Part shown: positions 36,371 through 49,184 of the stretch, piece by piece
Layout: each line of letters opens with the position of its first letter
Position numbering within the stretch: position 1 is the first letter of the stretch
Source: Rhizophagus clarus
Taxonomy: Eukaryota; Glomeromycota; Glomeromycetes; Glomerales; Glomeraceae
Reading direction: 5' to 3'
NCBI GenBank assembly: GCA_015698045.1
Contig: BLAL01000252.1
Location: forward strand, 558,001-622,000
Length of the DNA stretch: 64,000 nt
Translations under genes and position numbers: made by a program
Notes under the pieces: generated by a model
What the model was told of the DNA's origin: nothing
Database searches by the model: none
What the model saw: only the letters and a program-made list of their open reading frames with translations

Positions 36371-37465
36371 GTGGCTTAGTGAGGTTTTTGTCAACTTCCT
36401 ATCAATTTATCAGGAACATTTTTAATACTTAAATTTACTTAACGCATGTTACTATATTGTGGTTATAACCATAAAATTTGAATAAATCATGTCGTTAACT
36501 TTAAAATGTTTTTTGCTTACAGAATTCAATTTACGTTATACGACGACTATTTCGAAATACTAGCAAATAGGGGAAACTTATTTAAAAATTGAATTATGTA
36601 ATGTAGTTGAGGTATTATTTAAAACAAACATACCAGATTTAGTGACAACGTTATATGCGAGGATTGAATGAAAGACAAATGGTGAATACGATTAATTCTA
36701 CCACCTCAATCATGTGATAATGAAATTGTACAAGGCTTCAAATATTAATTATCAAAAACAAGTATTGTATCTAAGGAGATGGTTATAAACTCAAAGTATT
36801 ATCCAATCAAGCATTGCATAATCATCCTATTTCTAGAAATAGTACCGACTTGCTTTCATTCCATGGAATTTAAGGGATAAAAAGTTGCATCATTTTGTTT
36901 ATGATTATGCATGTGCAGTTTTTGGAAATGAAAAAAGAATTTCCGATGAACGTTGTATAAAAATTCATTTACCAACATACCATAATGGAATGAATATTAC
37001 TTTAATACTAAGTGGCATAAAAATTCTTTAAGGCAAATTTGGCTTAAAGCCGGGTACACGGGTAGATCACAGCCTCAATCAAGTTGTACCGTTATATGTT
37101 GTAATTACTAACGCGCGAGAACACAGTAATCGGTGTTGCTATTCAATATAATATTTAGAGCAGGCGGGCACATCTACTATCATAATAATAGGTCAGTGCG
37201 TTTCATTATTTGTATACTAGGTCATTTATCTATTATGCAAATTTAAAAGTAACTCGATATACTGCTTCAATTCGTTTTAAACTGCCAGACAGAATGTCGT
37301 TAGTAATAACTTGGCCGAATATTAAAAATTTTCTCTGAGACCTGCGGAAAAAAAGTCCAACATATTCATTGTTAAGTGTTCTATGATTCAATTCTGACTC
37401 ACTAATACAATTTGTGCTATTCGCACTTGTGCATTTTCTATTGTATTTAGGTTTGTAGTTGAGCT
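36371..37465 (+). pseudogene. Argonaute relic following gene 1
   Basis: Begins with GTGGCTTAGTGAGG, a variant of the array's upstream element, and upstream words (CATAAAATTTGAATAAATCATG) that most resemble those of gene 5. Recognisable pieces follow in order: first exon (ACGACTATTTCGAAATACTAGC), end of PAZ (GAATTATGTAATGTAGTTGA), start of exon 3 (GTGACAACGTTATATGCGAG), L2/MID (ATGGAATTTAAGGGATAAAA; GTTGTACCGTTATATGTTG) and PIWI scraps up to about 37465. Large parts are missing and no long frame is open. It is paired with gene 1 in a unit that was duplicated to give gene 2 and its relic. Confidence 0.75.
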
Positions 37466-37640
37466 TTAAATGTTGAAAATTAGTCAATCATGCTGCGGTA
37501 AACCCTCGATTACTGTATAGTACTTGGGTTACACGGATATGAAGATCCATTTGATAACAATAAAAAATGTTAGTTTAAATGATATGTTGGAAATCCTTTA
37601 AAAATACTTATATAACCCATTGCACTTCAAGGGTTGGTTC

Positions 37641-37662
37641 GTGGCTTAACAAGGCTTTTCAA
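37641..37662 (+). promoter_or_regulatory. Conserved upstream element of Argonaute gene 2
   Basis: GTGGCTTAACAAGGCTTTTC plus AA, 89 bp before the ATG, within a longer match GGTTGGTTCGTGGC shared with genes 1, 3 and 4. Confidence 0.55.
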
Positions 37663-37729
37663 CTTCAAATTTTTACATTTGAATTTTAATTCTTTAATAT
37701 GATCTTAACTTCTTTCTTTAATCGTCCAA

Positions 37730-40446
37730 ATGAGTACGATAACAGAATTTGTTAAACGTCCTAGTTTAGGTCGTATAGGTCGTCCTATAAAAGTTAGAGC
37801 AAACTATTTCGAAGTTACAGCTTTTCCTTCCTCAGATATTTATCACTACGATATTGTCATTATGCCAGAAGTTCCTCCAGCTTTGAATAGAAAAATTTTT
37901 CAAGAAGCAGAAAATTCTTTGTTTGGTAGTATAAAAGCTGTATTTGATGGTCATAGAAATGTTTATTCTGCCAGGCCGTTTCCTTTTGATGGTTTACATA
38001 CTTCAGAAGTGACTTTGTCAGATGATATAAATAATGTGATAAGTAGTCCTTCACGTGCTTTTAAGATCAGAATTAAGATGGTCAATAAAATTAATATGGA
38101 AGAAATCATTAGATTCCTTAACGGAAGAGGCTCAATGTCACCAAATATTTTAACAGGTTAAAATTTATTCATTATAGCTTTTCTTTCTGCAATATTTCCT
38201 TTAAAATTAAATTTTAATGTTAATTAGGAATTATGGCTCTTAATGTAATGATTCATAATAAACCATCAAAGACACACAAAAAAGTAGGAAGAATTTTTTA
38301 CACTAACCAAGGTTCTCGACCTATTAGCGGAGGAGCAGAGATTTGGCAGGGTTATTTTCAATCTATTAGGCCAACACCTATGAAATTAATGATAAATATT
38401 GATTTACATGCTACCACTTTTTATGAAGGTAGTAGTTTAGTACAAATGGTTGTAAAAGTACTCGGTAAGAGGTCCGTTGAAGATCTTAGAAGGATTCAAA
38501 ATAGAGAGCGCATAAAGCTTGAAAAATGTTTAAAGAATTTAAAAATTTATATTACTCATCGTGGAGAAAATGCTGCAAGGCGCCGATTAAGAATTACTAA
38601 ATTAACTAATACTCCAGCTTCATCAACAAGATTTGAAGTTGATGGTCAACAAATCGATATCGCAACGTATTTTAATAGGATGCTTGGTAGAAGTTTACAA
38701 TATCCGTTCCTTCCATGCATTGTTGTTCGAAGGGAAACTTATTTACCAATGGAAATATGTAATGTAGTTGAGGTATATAAAACTTACATATAATAATTAT
38801 AAAGTACAAGCAAAAGAAACCTTTTCTTTTAACTGTATTTTATATTCATTAGGGACAACGTTATTTGCGCAAGCTGAACGAAAGACAAACGGCGGATATG
38901 ATTAAATTTACTTGTCAATCACCTAAATCACGTGTTAATAAAATCAATCAAGGTATCGAAATTCTTAATTATCGACAAAATGAGTATATGCAACAATTCG
39001 GATTTCGGGTATCCAATGAAATGGTTATAACTCAAGCAAGAGTATTACCAGCTCCAACATTACAGTATCACCCTAATTCTAGAGATAGTAATTTTGCTCC
39101 AAGAGATGGTTCATGGAATTTGAGGGATAAAAAAGTTGCTACTGGTGCAACACTTGGTTCATGGGCATGTGCTGTCTTTGGAAGTGAAAGAGATTATCCA
39201 ATAGGCGCTGTACAAAAATTCATTAGAGAATTGGTTACTACATGTCAAAATACTGGAATGAATATTCCAAATAAGAATCCACCTATAATTCACTGTAATC
39301 CCCAAGGTGGTATTGAAAATGCTTTAAGACAAGCTTGGGTTAGAGCTGGAAACACGGCTAAATCCAAACCTCAATTAATTTTATGTATTCTTCCTAATCC
39401 TGGTGTACCATTATATGCCGTAATTAAACGCGTATGCGATACAGTAATTGGCGTTGCTTCTCAATGTATCCTGGGCAAGCATACGTTCTCTGCAAAAAAG
39501 CAATATTGTGCTAATATTTGTCTTAAAATAAATGTTAAACTTGGTGGCATGAATTCATTCATTAATCCAAGCCAAATGCCTTTCATTACACTATGTCCAA
39601 CCATCATAATGGGTGCAGATATTACTCACCGTGATCAGAATACCGGTCGTCCATCTATTGCTGCTGTGACTGCTTCAATGGACGCAAAAGCGTCTCGATA
39701 TGCTGCTGCAATTCGTGTTCAAACTGGAAAACAGGAAGTTATTGGTGATTTGGCAGAAATGGTTAAAGAATTATTAAAAACATTTTATCAGACTTGTGGA
39801 AGAAAACCAGAACGTATTTTATTCTATCGAAGTGGCGTTTCCGAAGGTCAATTTTCTATAGTACTGGAGAATGAAATCAAGGCAATGAAAGGTATATATT
39901 TTGTCATTTATAATAGGATATTTTAAATACGTTTTATTTAAATTTTCTAAACATTTAGCTGCATGTAAATCACTTGACGAGAAATATAAACCAACCATAA
40001 CCTTTGTAGTCGTGCAAAAACGTCATCACACTCGCTTTTTCCCAACTGATATAAAAAATGGTGATAGAACAGGCAATTGTCTTCCTGGTACAGTAGTTGA
40101 AGCAACAATAATTCATCCTTTTGAATTTAACTTTTATCTTAAAAGTCATCCTAGTAGCTTACATGAGACTTCACGCCCGGCGCATTATCACGTGTTACTT
40201 GATGAAAATAGATTCAATGCTGACTCACTTCAAACATTAACATACAATTTGTGCTATATTTTCGCTCGATGCACCCGTGCAATTTCTATAGTTCCACCAG
40301 TATATTATGCTCATTTAGTTTGTGCTAGAGCAAAATTTCATTCAAGTGGTGAAAATTGGAGCGATCTAGATACTCCAGAAGGTGCAGGAAGTGCTAGTTA
40401 TGCTGCTGTAAAAGCTGATTTATTAAAGGTTATGTATTTCATATGA
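37730..40446 (+). CDS. Argonaute gene 2 of the array (D-E-S-H tetrad)
   Basis: 832 residues. Exons 37730-38156, 38228-38772, 38853-39891, 39959-40446, with the same intron positions as gene 1. N, L1, PAZ, L2, MID and PIWI are all present. The PIWI tetrad reads D (GADITH), E (KQEVIGDL), S (FYRSGVSEG where gene 1 has FYRDG) and H (YYAHLV). The third catalytic aspartate is therefore lost, so slicing is not expected. The loop after the first D is shorter than in gene 1 (THRDQNTG against [11 protein letters not shown]). MID guide-binding residues are retained, though the block reads YAVIKRV with V for E. Exons 1 and 2 are close to gene 1; the MID region ([19 protein letters not shown]) is instead nearly the same as in gene 3. 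Exon 4 ends MYFI. Confidence 0.93.
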
Positions 40447-40912
40447 AGTATTTGTGAATATTCATAAGTTTATGTTCTGTTTTATAAATTTCAACATTTC
40501 TAGTGTATATTATATCAATAAAGTCACAAGATTATAAAATATATTCCGAATTTCAAAATTAATTAAAGAATAACCAAATATTAAAAAAAAACGAAAATTT
40601 TTTATCTGTTCTTTAATAAAAATCTTTCAATCCACGTCGAAATAATCAAAATAGAATTATTGAGACAAAAAAAAAAAAAAAACTAGAAAACTGACTGTCC
40701 AGATAGTATTTATTTTGTATATTTTCATTCACATAGTTTTAGTCAAATTATCATTATATTTCGTTTAATTAATTAAGCCAAATTTTGCACAACTACTAGT
40801 AAACAAATGTGAGCACAATTCAAACAAATAAAATCAATTTATTATGATTTTAACCGCTAAATTTCATCTTGTTTTTATACTTTATTTTGCGTCAATGTAT
40901 AAATATTTATTT

Positions 40913-41965
40913 GTGGCTTAGTAAGGTTTGTCAACTTCCTATCAAATTTATCAGGAACATTTTTAATAGTTTAAAAATTTACTTAACGCATGTACTATAT
41001 TGTGATTATAACCATAAAATTTGAATAAATCATGTCGTTAGCTTTAATGTTTTTTGCTTGCAGAATTCAATTTACGTTAGATCGTCCTATTTGACTATTT
41101 CGAAATACTAGCAGATCGTATTTTTAGGGGAACTTATTTAAAAATTGAATTATGTATAAATGTAGTTGAGGTATTATTTAAAACTAACATACCAGATTTT
41201 TTTCTTAATCTTATAGTTGTATGTTTATATAACTCAAAGTATCCACTCCAACATTACATAATCATCCCGCTTCTAGGAATAGTACCGACTTGCTCCCATT
41301 CCATGGAATTTAAGGGATAAAAAGTTGCATCATTTTGTTTATGATCATGCATGTGCAATTTTTGGAAGTGAAAAAGAATTTCCGATGAATGTTGTATAAA
41401 AATTCATTTACCAACATACCATAGCGGAATGAATATTCCTTCTAATACCGGCATAAAAATTCTTTAAGGCAAATTTGGCTTAAGGCCGGATAACACAGGT
41501 AGATCACAGCCTCAATCAAGTTGTACCGTTATATGTTGAAATTAACGCGTGGGAACACAGTAATTGGAGTAATTGGTGTTGCTACTCAATATAGTATTTA
41601 GAGCAGGCACATATGTATATGTATTCATTGATATTCATTGATCCAAATCAAATACCCTTTATTACACGACGTCCAGCTATTATAATAGGTCAGTGCGTTC
41701 GATTACTTGAATACTAGATCATCTATCTATTACGCAAAATTAAAAGTAACTCGATATACTGCTTCAATTCGTTTTAAACTGCCAGGCAGAATGTCGTAAA
41801 TAATAACTTGGCCGAACATTAAAAATTTTCTCTGAGACTTGCGGAAAAAAGTCCAACATATTCATTGTTACGTGTTACTGTATATGATTCAATTCTGACT
41901 AACTTCAAATACTAACATACAATTTGTGGTATTCGCACTTGTGCAGTTTCTATTGTATTTAGGTT
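40913..41965 (+). pseudogene. Argonaute relic following gene 2
   Basis: Near twin of the relic at 36371, in the same place relative to its live gene. The spacer before it (from about 40540) also matches the spacer after gene 1, showing that live gene, spacer and relic were copied together. It holds the same ordered fragments (first exon near 41085, end of PAZ near 41145, L2 near 41300, MID near 41520, PIWI scraps to about 41965) with its own small insertions and losses. No open frame. Confidence 0.75.
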
Positions 41966-42200
41966 GTTGTTGAGCTTTAAATGTTGAAAATTAGGACAAG
42001 TAGCCAATCATGCTGCGGTAAACCCTCGATTACAAAATCCTATCTAAGTATATATAATAGTAGATAAAGCAATTTAATAGTAGGTTACACGGATATGAAA
42101 ATCCATTTGATAACAATAAAAATGTTAGTTTAAATAAATATGTTGGAAATTTTTAAGAATATTGCTAGTATATAATCCATTGTACTTCAAGGGTTGGTTC

Positions 42201-42222
42201 GTGGCTTAACAAGGCTTTGCAA
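42201..42222 (+). promoter_or_regulatory. Conserved upstream element of Argonaute gene 3
   Basis: GTGGCTTAACAAGGCTTTGC plus AA, 99 bp before the ATG. The DNA between element and ATG is almost the same as in gene 1. Confidence 0.55.
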
Positions 42223-42299
42223 TTTCAAATTATTATATTTAAATTTACACATTAATTGAATTTTTTAATATGATCTTAACTCATTTCTCTATCATCCAA

Positions 42300-45020
42300 A
42301 TGTTTAATATAACAGAATTCGTTAAACGTCCTGGTTTAGGTCGTGCAGGTCGTTCCATAAAAGTTAGAGCAAACTATTTCGAAGTAACAACTTTTCCTTC
42401 CTCAAAGATTTATCACTATGATATTGACATTTCGCCAGAAGTTCCTTCAGCTTTGAATAGAAAAGTTTTTCAAAGAGCGGAAAGAGCGGAAATTTCTTTG
42501 TCTGGTATAAGAGCTGTATATGATGGCCGTAGAAATATTTATTCTGTCAGTCCGTTTCCTTTTGGTGATTCATATACTTCAGAAGGGACTATGCCAGATG
42601 ATATGAATAATGTGGGTAGATCTCCACGTATTTTTAAAATCAGAATTAGAAAAATTGCTGAAATTGATATGGAAGAAATACACAGGTTCCTTAATGGAAG
42701 AGGCTCTATATCACCAAATATTTTAACAGGTTAAATTTACTTATTATAGCTTCCTTTCTGCAATATTTCTCTTAAAATTAAATCTTAATGTTAATTAGGA
42801 ATTATGGCTCTTAATGTAATGATTCATCATAAGCCATCAATGGAACTTACGAAAGTAGGGAGAAATTTTTATACTAGCCAAGGTTCTCGACCTATTAGCG
42901 GAGGAGCAGAGGTTTGGCAGGGTTATTTTCAATCTATTAGGCCAACACCTATGAAATTGATGATAAATATCGATTTACATGCTACCACTTTTTATGAAGG
43001 TGGTAGTTTAGTACAAATGGTTGTAAAAATACTCGGTAAGAGTTCCGTTGAAGATCTTAGAAGTATTCAAGATAGAGATCGTACAAAGCTTGAAAAATAT
43101 TTAAAGAATTTAAAAGTTTATGCTACTCATCGTGGAGAAAATAATTCAAGGCGCAAATTAAGAATTATTAAATTAACTAGTACTCCAGCTTCGTCTACAA
43201 TTTTAGAAATTGGTGATCAACAAATCGATATCGCTACGTACTTTAATAATACGTATGGTAGAAGTTTACAATATCCGTTCCTCCCATGTGTTGTTGTTCA
43301 AGGGAAGACTTATTTACCAATGGAAATATGTAATGTAGTTGAGGTATATAAAACTTACCAATTATAAAGAACAAGAGTAAGAAAATTTTTTTTATAACCG
43401 TATATTATTTTTATTAGGGACAACGTTATATGCGCAAATTGAACGGAGGGCAAATGATTGATATGATTAAATTTACTCGTCAACCACCTCAGTCACGTGT
43501 TGATAAAATTAACCAGGGTATCCAAATTCTTAATTATCGACAAAATGAGTATATACAACAATTTAGTTTCCAGGTATCTAATGAAATGGTTATAACTCAA
43601 GCAAGAGTATTACCAGCACCAAAATTACAGTATCACCCTTCTTCTAAGGATAGTGCTTTTGTTCCAAGAGGTGGTTTATGGAATTTGATGTATAAAAAGG
43701 TTGCAACTGGTACAACACTTGGTTCATGGGCATGTGCTGTCTTTGGAAGTGAAAGAGATTATCCAATAGGCGCTGTACAAAAATTCATTAGAGAATTGGT
43801 TACTACATGTCAAGATACTGGAATGAATATTCCAAATAGGAATCCACCTATACAACACTGTAATCCTCAAGGTGGCATTGAAAATGCTTTAAGACAAATT
43901 TGGGTTAGAGCTGGAAACACGGCTAAATCTAAGCCTCAACTAATTTTATGTATTCTTCCTAATCCTGGTGTACCATTATATGCCGAAATTAAACGCGTAT
44001 GCGATACGGTAATTGGCGTTGCTTCTCAATGTATCCTGGGCAAGCATACGTTCTCTGCAAAAAAGCAATATTGTGCTAATATTTGTCTTAAAATAAATGT
44101 TAAACTTGGTGGTATGAATTCATTCATTAATCCAAGCCAAATTCCTTTCATTACACAATGTCCAACCATTGTAATGGGTGCATCTGTTACTCACCCTGCT
44201 CCTGGTGATCAGAATACCGGTCGTCCATCTATTGTTGCTGTGACTGCTTCAGTAGATGCAAAAGCATCTCGATATGTTGCTGCAATTCGTGTTCAGACTG
44301 GAAATCGGGAAGTTATTTGTGATTTAGCAGCAATGGTTAAAGAATTATTAAGAACATTTTACATCACTTGTGGAAGAAAACCAGAACGTATTTTATTCTA
44401 TCGAAGTGGCGTTTCCGAAGGTCAATTTTCTATAGTACTGGAGAATGAAATCAAGGCAATAAAAGGTATATATTTTGTCATTTATAATAGGATATTTCAA
44501 ATACGATTTACTTAAATTTCTTAAAAATTTAGCTGCATGTAAATCACTTGACGAAAGATATAGACCAACTATAACCTTTGTAGTTGTGCAAAAACGTAAT
44601 CACACTCGTTTTTTTCTTACTGATAAAAGAGATGGTGATAGAACAGGAAACTGTCCTTCTGGTACAGTAGTAGATGCAACTGTAGTGCATCCTTTTGAAT
44701 TTGACTTTTACCTTCAAAGTCACCCTAGTAGTTTACAAGGGACTTCACGTCCGGCGCATTATCACGTATTACTTGATGAAAATGGATTCAATGCTGACTC
44801 ACTTCAAACATTAACATATAATTTGTGCTATAATTTTGCTCGATGCACTCGTGCAGTTTCTATTGTTCCACCAGTATATTATGCTCATTTAGTTTGTGCT
44901 AGAGCAAGATTTCATGCAAGTAGTGAAAATTGGAGCGATCCAGATACTCCAGAAGGTGTAGGAAGTGCCAGTTATGCTGCTGTAAAAAATGATTTATTAA
45001 AGGTTATGTATTTTATATAA
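42300..45020 (+). CDS. Argonaute gene 3 of the array (S-E-S-H tetrad)
   Basis: 836 residues. Exons 42300-42729, 42799-43343, 43418-44465, 44533-45020. I chose the ATG at 42300 because it lines up with the starts of genes 1, 2 and 4; an in-frame ATG at 42270 would add ten residues of spacer-like sequence. The domain order is complete. The tetrad reads S (GASVTHP), E (NREVICDL), S (FYRSGVSEG), H (YYAHLV): two of four residues are lost, so no slicing is expected. MID keeps the Y, K, Q, K set. It is a mosaic: exon 1 matches gene 4 ([27 protein letters not shown]), exon 2 resembles genes 1 and 2, and the MID block matches gene 2. A small duplication (RAERAEIS) lies in the N domain. Confidence 0.92.
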
Positions 45021-45419
45021 GATAACCAAGTATGTTGTGAATACTATATTTCTGATTTTATTAGTTTATATCCTGTTTTATAAATTTCTAGCGTATATAT
45101 TATCATAAAAAATATATCGAATTTCAAAAGAATAACCGAATAAAAATCCTTTAATCCTTGTCGACATAATCAAATATAATTGTATCGACAAAATCTCAAA
45201 TATTTATTTAGTATATTTTTATTCACACAGTATTAGTCAAATTATTATATTTCTTATTATTAAGCCAAGTCTAAATTTTGTAGTATGTACAACTTATTTT
45301 GGTAGTAAACAAACTTAAGATACACAGTTTCAAAAAGGATCAATATAATTTATTTATGATTATATCTTGACCGTTAAAGTTTCATACTATCTTGTTTTGT
45401 AGGTATAATATTCATGGAT

Positions 45420-45655
45420 AATTTTGTATTTTTCCGCTAAGTAATGAAATAAATGCAATGAGAAGTAATTATATTTTTAAATAATCGAGTTTTAGCTGCC
45501 TGTCAATTATCACGTGTTATTTAATTCACATTTCAAACATTAAGCTACAACTTGCGCAATTCTTTTTCTCGATTCGATTCACTCACTTATTGCAGTTTCT
45601 ATTGTTCCACCAGTATATTATGCTCATTTAGTTTATTGTAGAGCGAAATTTTATT
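45420..45655 (+). pseudogene. Short Argonaute relic following gene 3
   Basis: Only late PIWI pieces remain. TTCTATTGTTCCACCAGTATATTATGCTCATTTAGTTT in two halves (about 45597-45633) equals the stretch that encodes [12 protein letters not shown] in live copies, and TCAATTATCACGTGTTATTT resembles HYHVL. The rest is spacer. It differs in make-up from the two relics above, so it is an independent remnant. Confidence 0.6.
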
Positions 45656-45833
45656 TAAATTGGGATGAACTAGTCAATCGTGCTGCGGTAAAACCTTTAT
45701 ATATAGAAAAGTCTAGCTACAAAAATCTTAGAAAATTAGATTGAAAATCTTTATGTAATAATTTGACAAACGATGGATATGTTGGAATCTTTAAAATACT
45801 GTTACATAACCATTGTACTTCAAAATTTTGTTC

Positions 45834-45855
45834 GTGGCTTAACAAGGCTTTGCAA
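45834..45855 (+). promoter_or_regulatory. Conserved upstream element of Argonaute gene 4
   Basis: GTGGCTTAACAAGGCTTTGC plus AA, 100 bp before the ATG. Confidence 0.55.
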
Positions 45856-45933
45856 TCTCAAAATATTATATTTAAATTTACACATTAATTGAATTCTTTA
45901 ATATGTACTTAACTTATTTCCCCAATCGTCCAA

Positions 45934-48604
45934 ATGAGTAGTATAACAGAATTTGCTAAACACCCTGGTCCAGGTCGTTTAGGTCGCTTAATAAAAGTTA
46001 GAACAAACTATTTCGAAATAACAGCTTTTCCTTCCTCAAAGATTTGTCACTACGATATTATAGTTACTCCAGAAGTCCCTCCAGCTTTGAATAGAAAAGT
46101 TTTTCGAGAAACGGAAAATTCTTTGTTTGGTATAAGAGCTGTATATGATGGTCGTAGAAATATTTATTCTGCCAGTCCGTTTCCTTTTGGTGATTCATAT
46201 ACTTCAGAAGTGACTATGCCAGATAATATGAATAATGTGGGCAGATCTCCACGTATTTTTAAAATCAAAATTAGAAAAATTGCTGAGATTGATATGGAAG
46301 AAATCAATAGGTTCCTTAATGGAAGAGGCTCTATATCACCAAATATTTTAGCAGGTTAAATTTACTTATTATAACTTTCCTTTCTGCAATATTTCCCTTA
46401 AAATTAAATTTTAATGTTAATTAGGAATTATGGCTCTTAATATATTGATTCATCATAAACCATCAATGGAAATTACGAAAGTAGGGAGAAATTTTTACAC
46501 TAACCAAGGTTCTCGATCTCTTAATGAGGGAGTAGAGGTTTGGCAGGGTTATTTTCAATCTATTAGGCTAACACCTATGAAATTGATGATAAATATCGAT
46601 TTACATGCTACTGCATTTTATGAAAGTGGTAGTTTAATACAAATACTTTTAAGAGTGTTCAATAAAAGGTCCATTGAAGATTTTAGAATTATTTCAGATA
46701 GAGATCATCAAAAGCTTGAAAAATTCTTAAGGAATTTAAAAATTTATGTCACACATGAAAATTTAAACCGTCGATTTAGAATTTCTAAACTAACCAATAC
46801 TCCAGCTTCTAATACTACATTTGATGATGATGATAGTAACCAAACAGATGTTGCTTCATACTTTCAAAGAATATACAATGTACAGTTACAATATCCGTTT
46901 CTTCCTTGCATTGTAGTCCGAAAGACAACTTATTTACCAATGGAAATATGTAATGTAGTTGAGGTATGTAAAGTTAATCTAATAATCATGCATAAAAAAA
47001 ATTATTTCTTGATCGCATCGTGTATTTGTTAGGGACAACATTATATTCGAAAATTGAACGAAAGACAGACAGCAGATATGATTAAATATACTTGTCGACC
47101 ACCTCAGTCACGTGCTAATATAATTAGTCAAGGAACCCAAATTCTTAATTATCGACAAAATGAGTATATGCAACAATTTGGATTTCGGGTGTCCAATGAA
47201 ATGGATATAATTCAAGCAAGAGTATTACCTCCTCCAACATTACATTATCACCCTTCTTCTAGAAATAGTGCTTTTACTCCAAGAAATGGTTCATGGAATT
47301 CGAGGAATAAAAAAGTTGCTACCGGTGCAACACTTGATTCATGGGCATGTGCTGTCTTTGGAACTGTAAGAGATTATCCAATAGGTGCTGTACAAAAATT
47401 CATTAGAGAATTGGTTACTACATGTCAAGATACTGGAATGAATATTCCAAATAAAAATCCACCTATACAACACTGTAATCCTCAAGGTGGTATTGAAAAT
47501 TCTTTAAGACAAGTTTGGGTTAGAGCTGGAAACTCGGCTAAATCTAAACCTCAATTAATTTTATGTATTCTTCCTAATACTGGTGTACCATTATATGCTG
47601 AAATTAAACGCGTGAGCGATACAGTAATTGGCGTTGCTTCTCAATGCATTCAGGGCAGTCATATGTTCTCTGCAATAAAGCAATATTGTGCTAATGTTTG
47701 TCTTAAAATAAATGTTAAACTTGGTGGTATAAATTCATTCATTGATCCAAGCCAAATGCCCCTCATTACACAAATTCCAACCATCATAATGGGTGCATCT
47801 GTTACTCACCCTGCTCAGAATACCTCTATTGCTGCTGTGACTGCTTCAGTAGATGCAAAAGCATCTCGATATGTTGCTGCAATTCGTGTTCAAACTGGAA
47901 AAGTGGAAATTATTTGTGATTTAGCAGAAATGGTTAAAGAATTATTAAAAACATTTTATCAGACTTGTGGAAGAAAACCAGAACGTATTTTATTCTATCG
48001 AAGCGGCTTTTCCGAATGTCAGTTTTCTATAATCCTGGAGAATGAAATCAAGGCAATAAAAGGTATATATTTTGACATTTATAAGAGGATATTTCAAATA
48101 CGCTTTACTTAAATTTTCTTAAACATTTAGCGGCATGACGAGAAATATAAACCAACCATAACCTTTGTAGTTGTGCAAAAACGTCACCACACACTCTTTT
48201 TCCCAACCGATAAAAAAGATAGTGATAGAACAGGCAATTGTCTTCCTGGTACAGTAGTAGATGCAACTGTAGTGCATCCTTTTGAATTTAACTTTTATCT
48301 TAAAAGTCACCTTAGTATACAAGGAACTTCCCATCCGACGCATTATCACGTATTACTTGATGAAAATGGATTCAATGCTGACTCACTTCAAACATTAACA
48401 TACAATTTGTGCTATACTTTTGCTCGATGCACTCGTGCAGTTTCTATTGTTCCACCAGTATATTATGCATATTTAGTTTGTGCTAGAGCAAAATTTCATT
48501 CAAGTGGTGAAAATTGGAGCGATCCAGATACTTCAGAAGGTGCAGGAAGTGCCAGTTATGCTGCTGTAAAAATTGACTTGCTAAAGGTTATGTATTTTAT
48601 GTAA
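45934..48604 (+). CDS. Argonaute gene 4 of the array, decayed (S-E-S-Y tetrad, frameshift in last exon)
   Basis: Same four-exon plan: 45934-46354, 46425-46963, 47033-48062, then 48131-48604. The first three exons are open and encode N, L1, PAZ, L2, MID and the start of PIWI. Exon 4 begins CGGCATGACGAGAAATAT where the other copies have CTGCATGTAAATCACTTGACGAG..., a loss of about 10 nt that shifts the frame and gives a stop three codons in; the remaining exon 4 frame is otherwise intact from 48173 to 48604. The tetrad in the encoded and shifted parts reads S (GASVTHP), E (KVEIICDL), S (FYRSGFSEC) and Y (YYAYLV). The loop after the first position is also shortened ([11 protein letters not shown]). 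I see no alternative acceptor that restores the frame. Either a recent pseudogene or a gene for a PIWI-truncated protein of about 666 residues. Confidence 0.82.
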
Positions 48605-49033
48605 GATGACCAAGTATTTTGTGAATATATTTCAGATTTTATTAGTTCATATCTTAATTTTATAAATTTCTAGTGTATATATTTTCAATAAAGTCAATAA
48701 AGTTACAGAATTATTATAAAAACTATATCGGATATCAAAAAACTAACTGAAATACCCTACAAAAACGAAAATTTTTTATCTGATCTTAAATAAAAATCTT
48801 TTAATCTACGTTAGAATAATCAAATAGAATTATTACTGAGGCAATGGTTAATCGAATATTATGTCTATTCACACAATCCCAAGTTAACGATTATCATGTT
48901 TCATCTTTCCAAAGGAACAATATTTAATTTATTTAAGTAACAAATTTGAATTCAGATACACAGTCACAATACTGTTTTTGTCTTAACCGTAAACTTCATC
49001 CTGTTTTCATACCTTATTTCTCAATATTTATTT

Positions 49034-49055
49034 GTGGCTTGGTTAGGCTTTGCAA
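49034..49055 (+). promoter_or_regulatory. Diverged upstream element of Argonaute gene 5
   Basis: GTGGCTTGGTTAGGCTTTGC plus AA, 151 bp before the first possible ATG. The core GTGGCTT and AGGCTTTGC are kept while the middle differs. The relics at 36371 and 40913 carry the same TATTTGTGGCTT context, so they belong to this promoter lineage. Confidence 0.45.
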
Positions 49056-49184
49056 CTTCTTATCGAATATAACTGGACCATTTTTTTTAGTACTTAAATT
49101 AAAATATCTCATATTTGTTTAACCATAAAACTTGAGTAAATCATAGTATCATAAAATTTCACAAAATCTTGAACTTATGAAATA

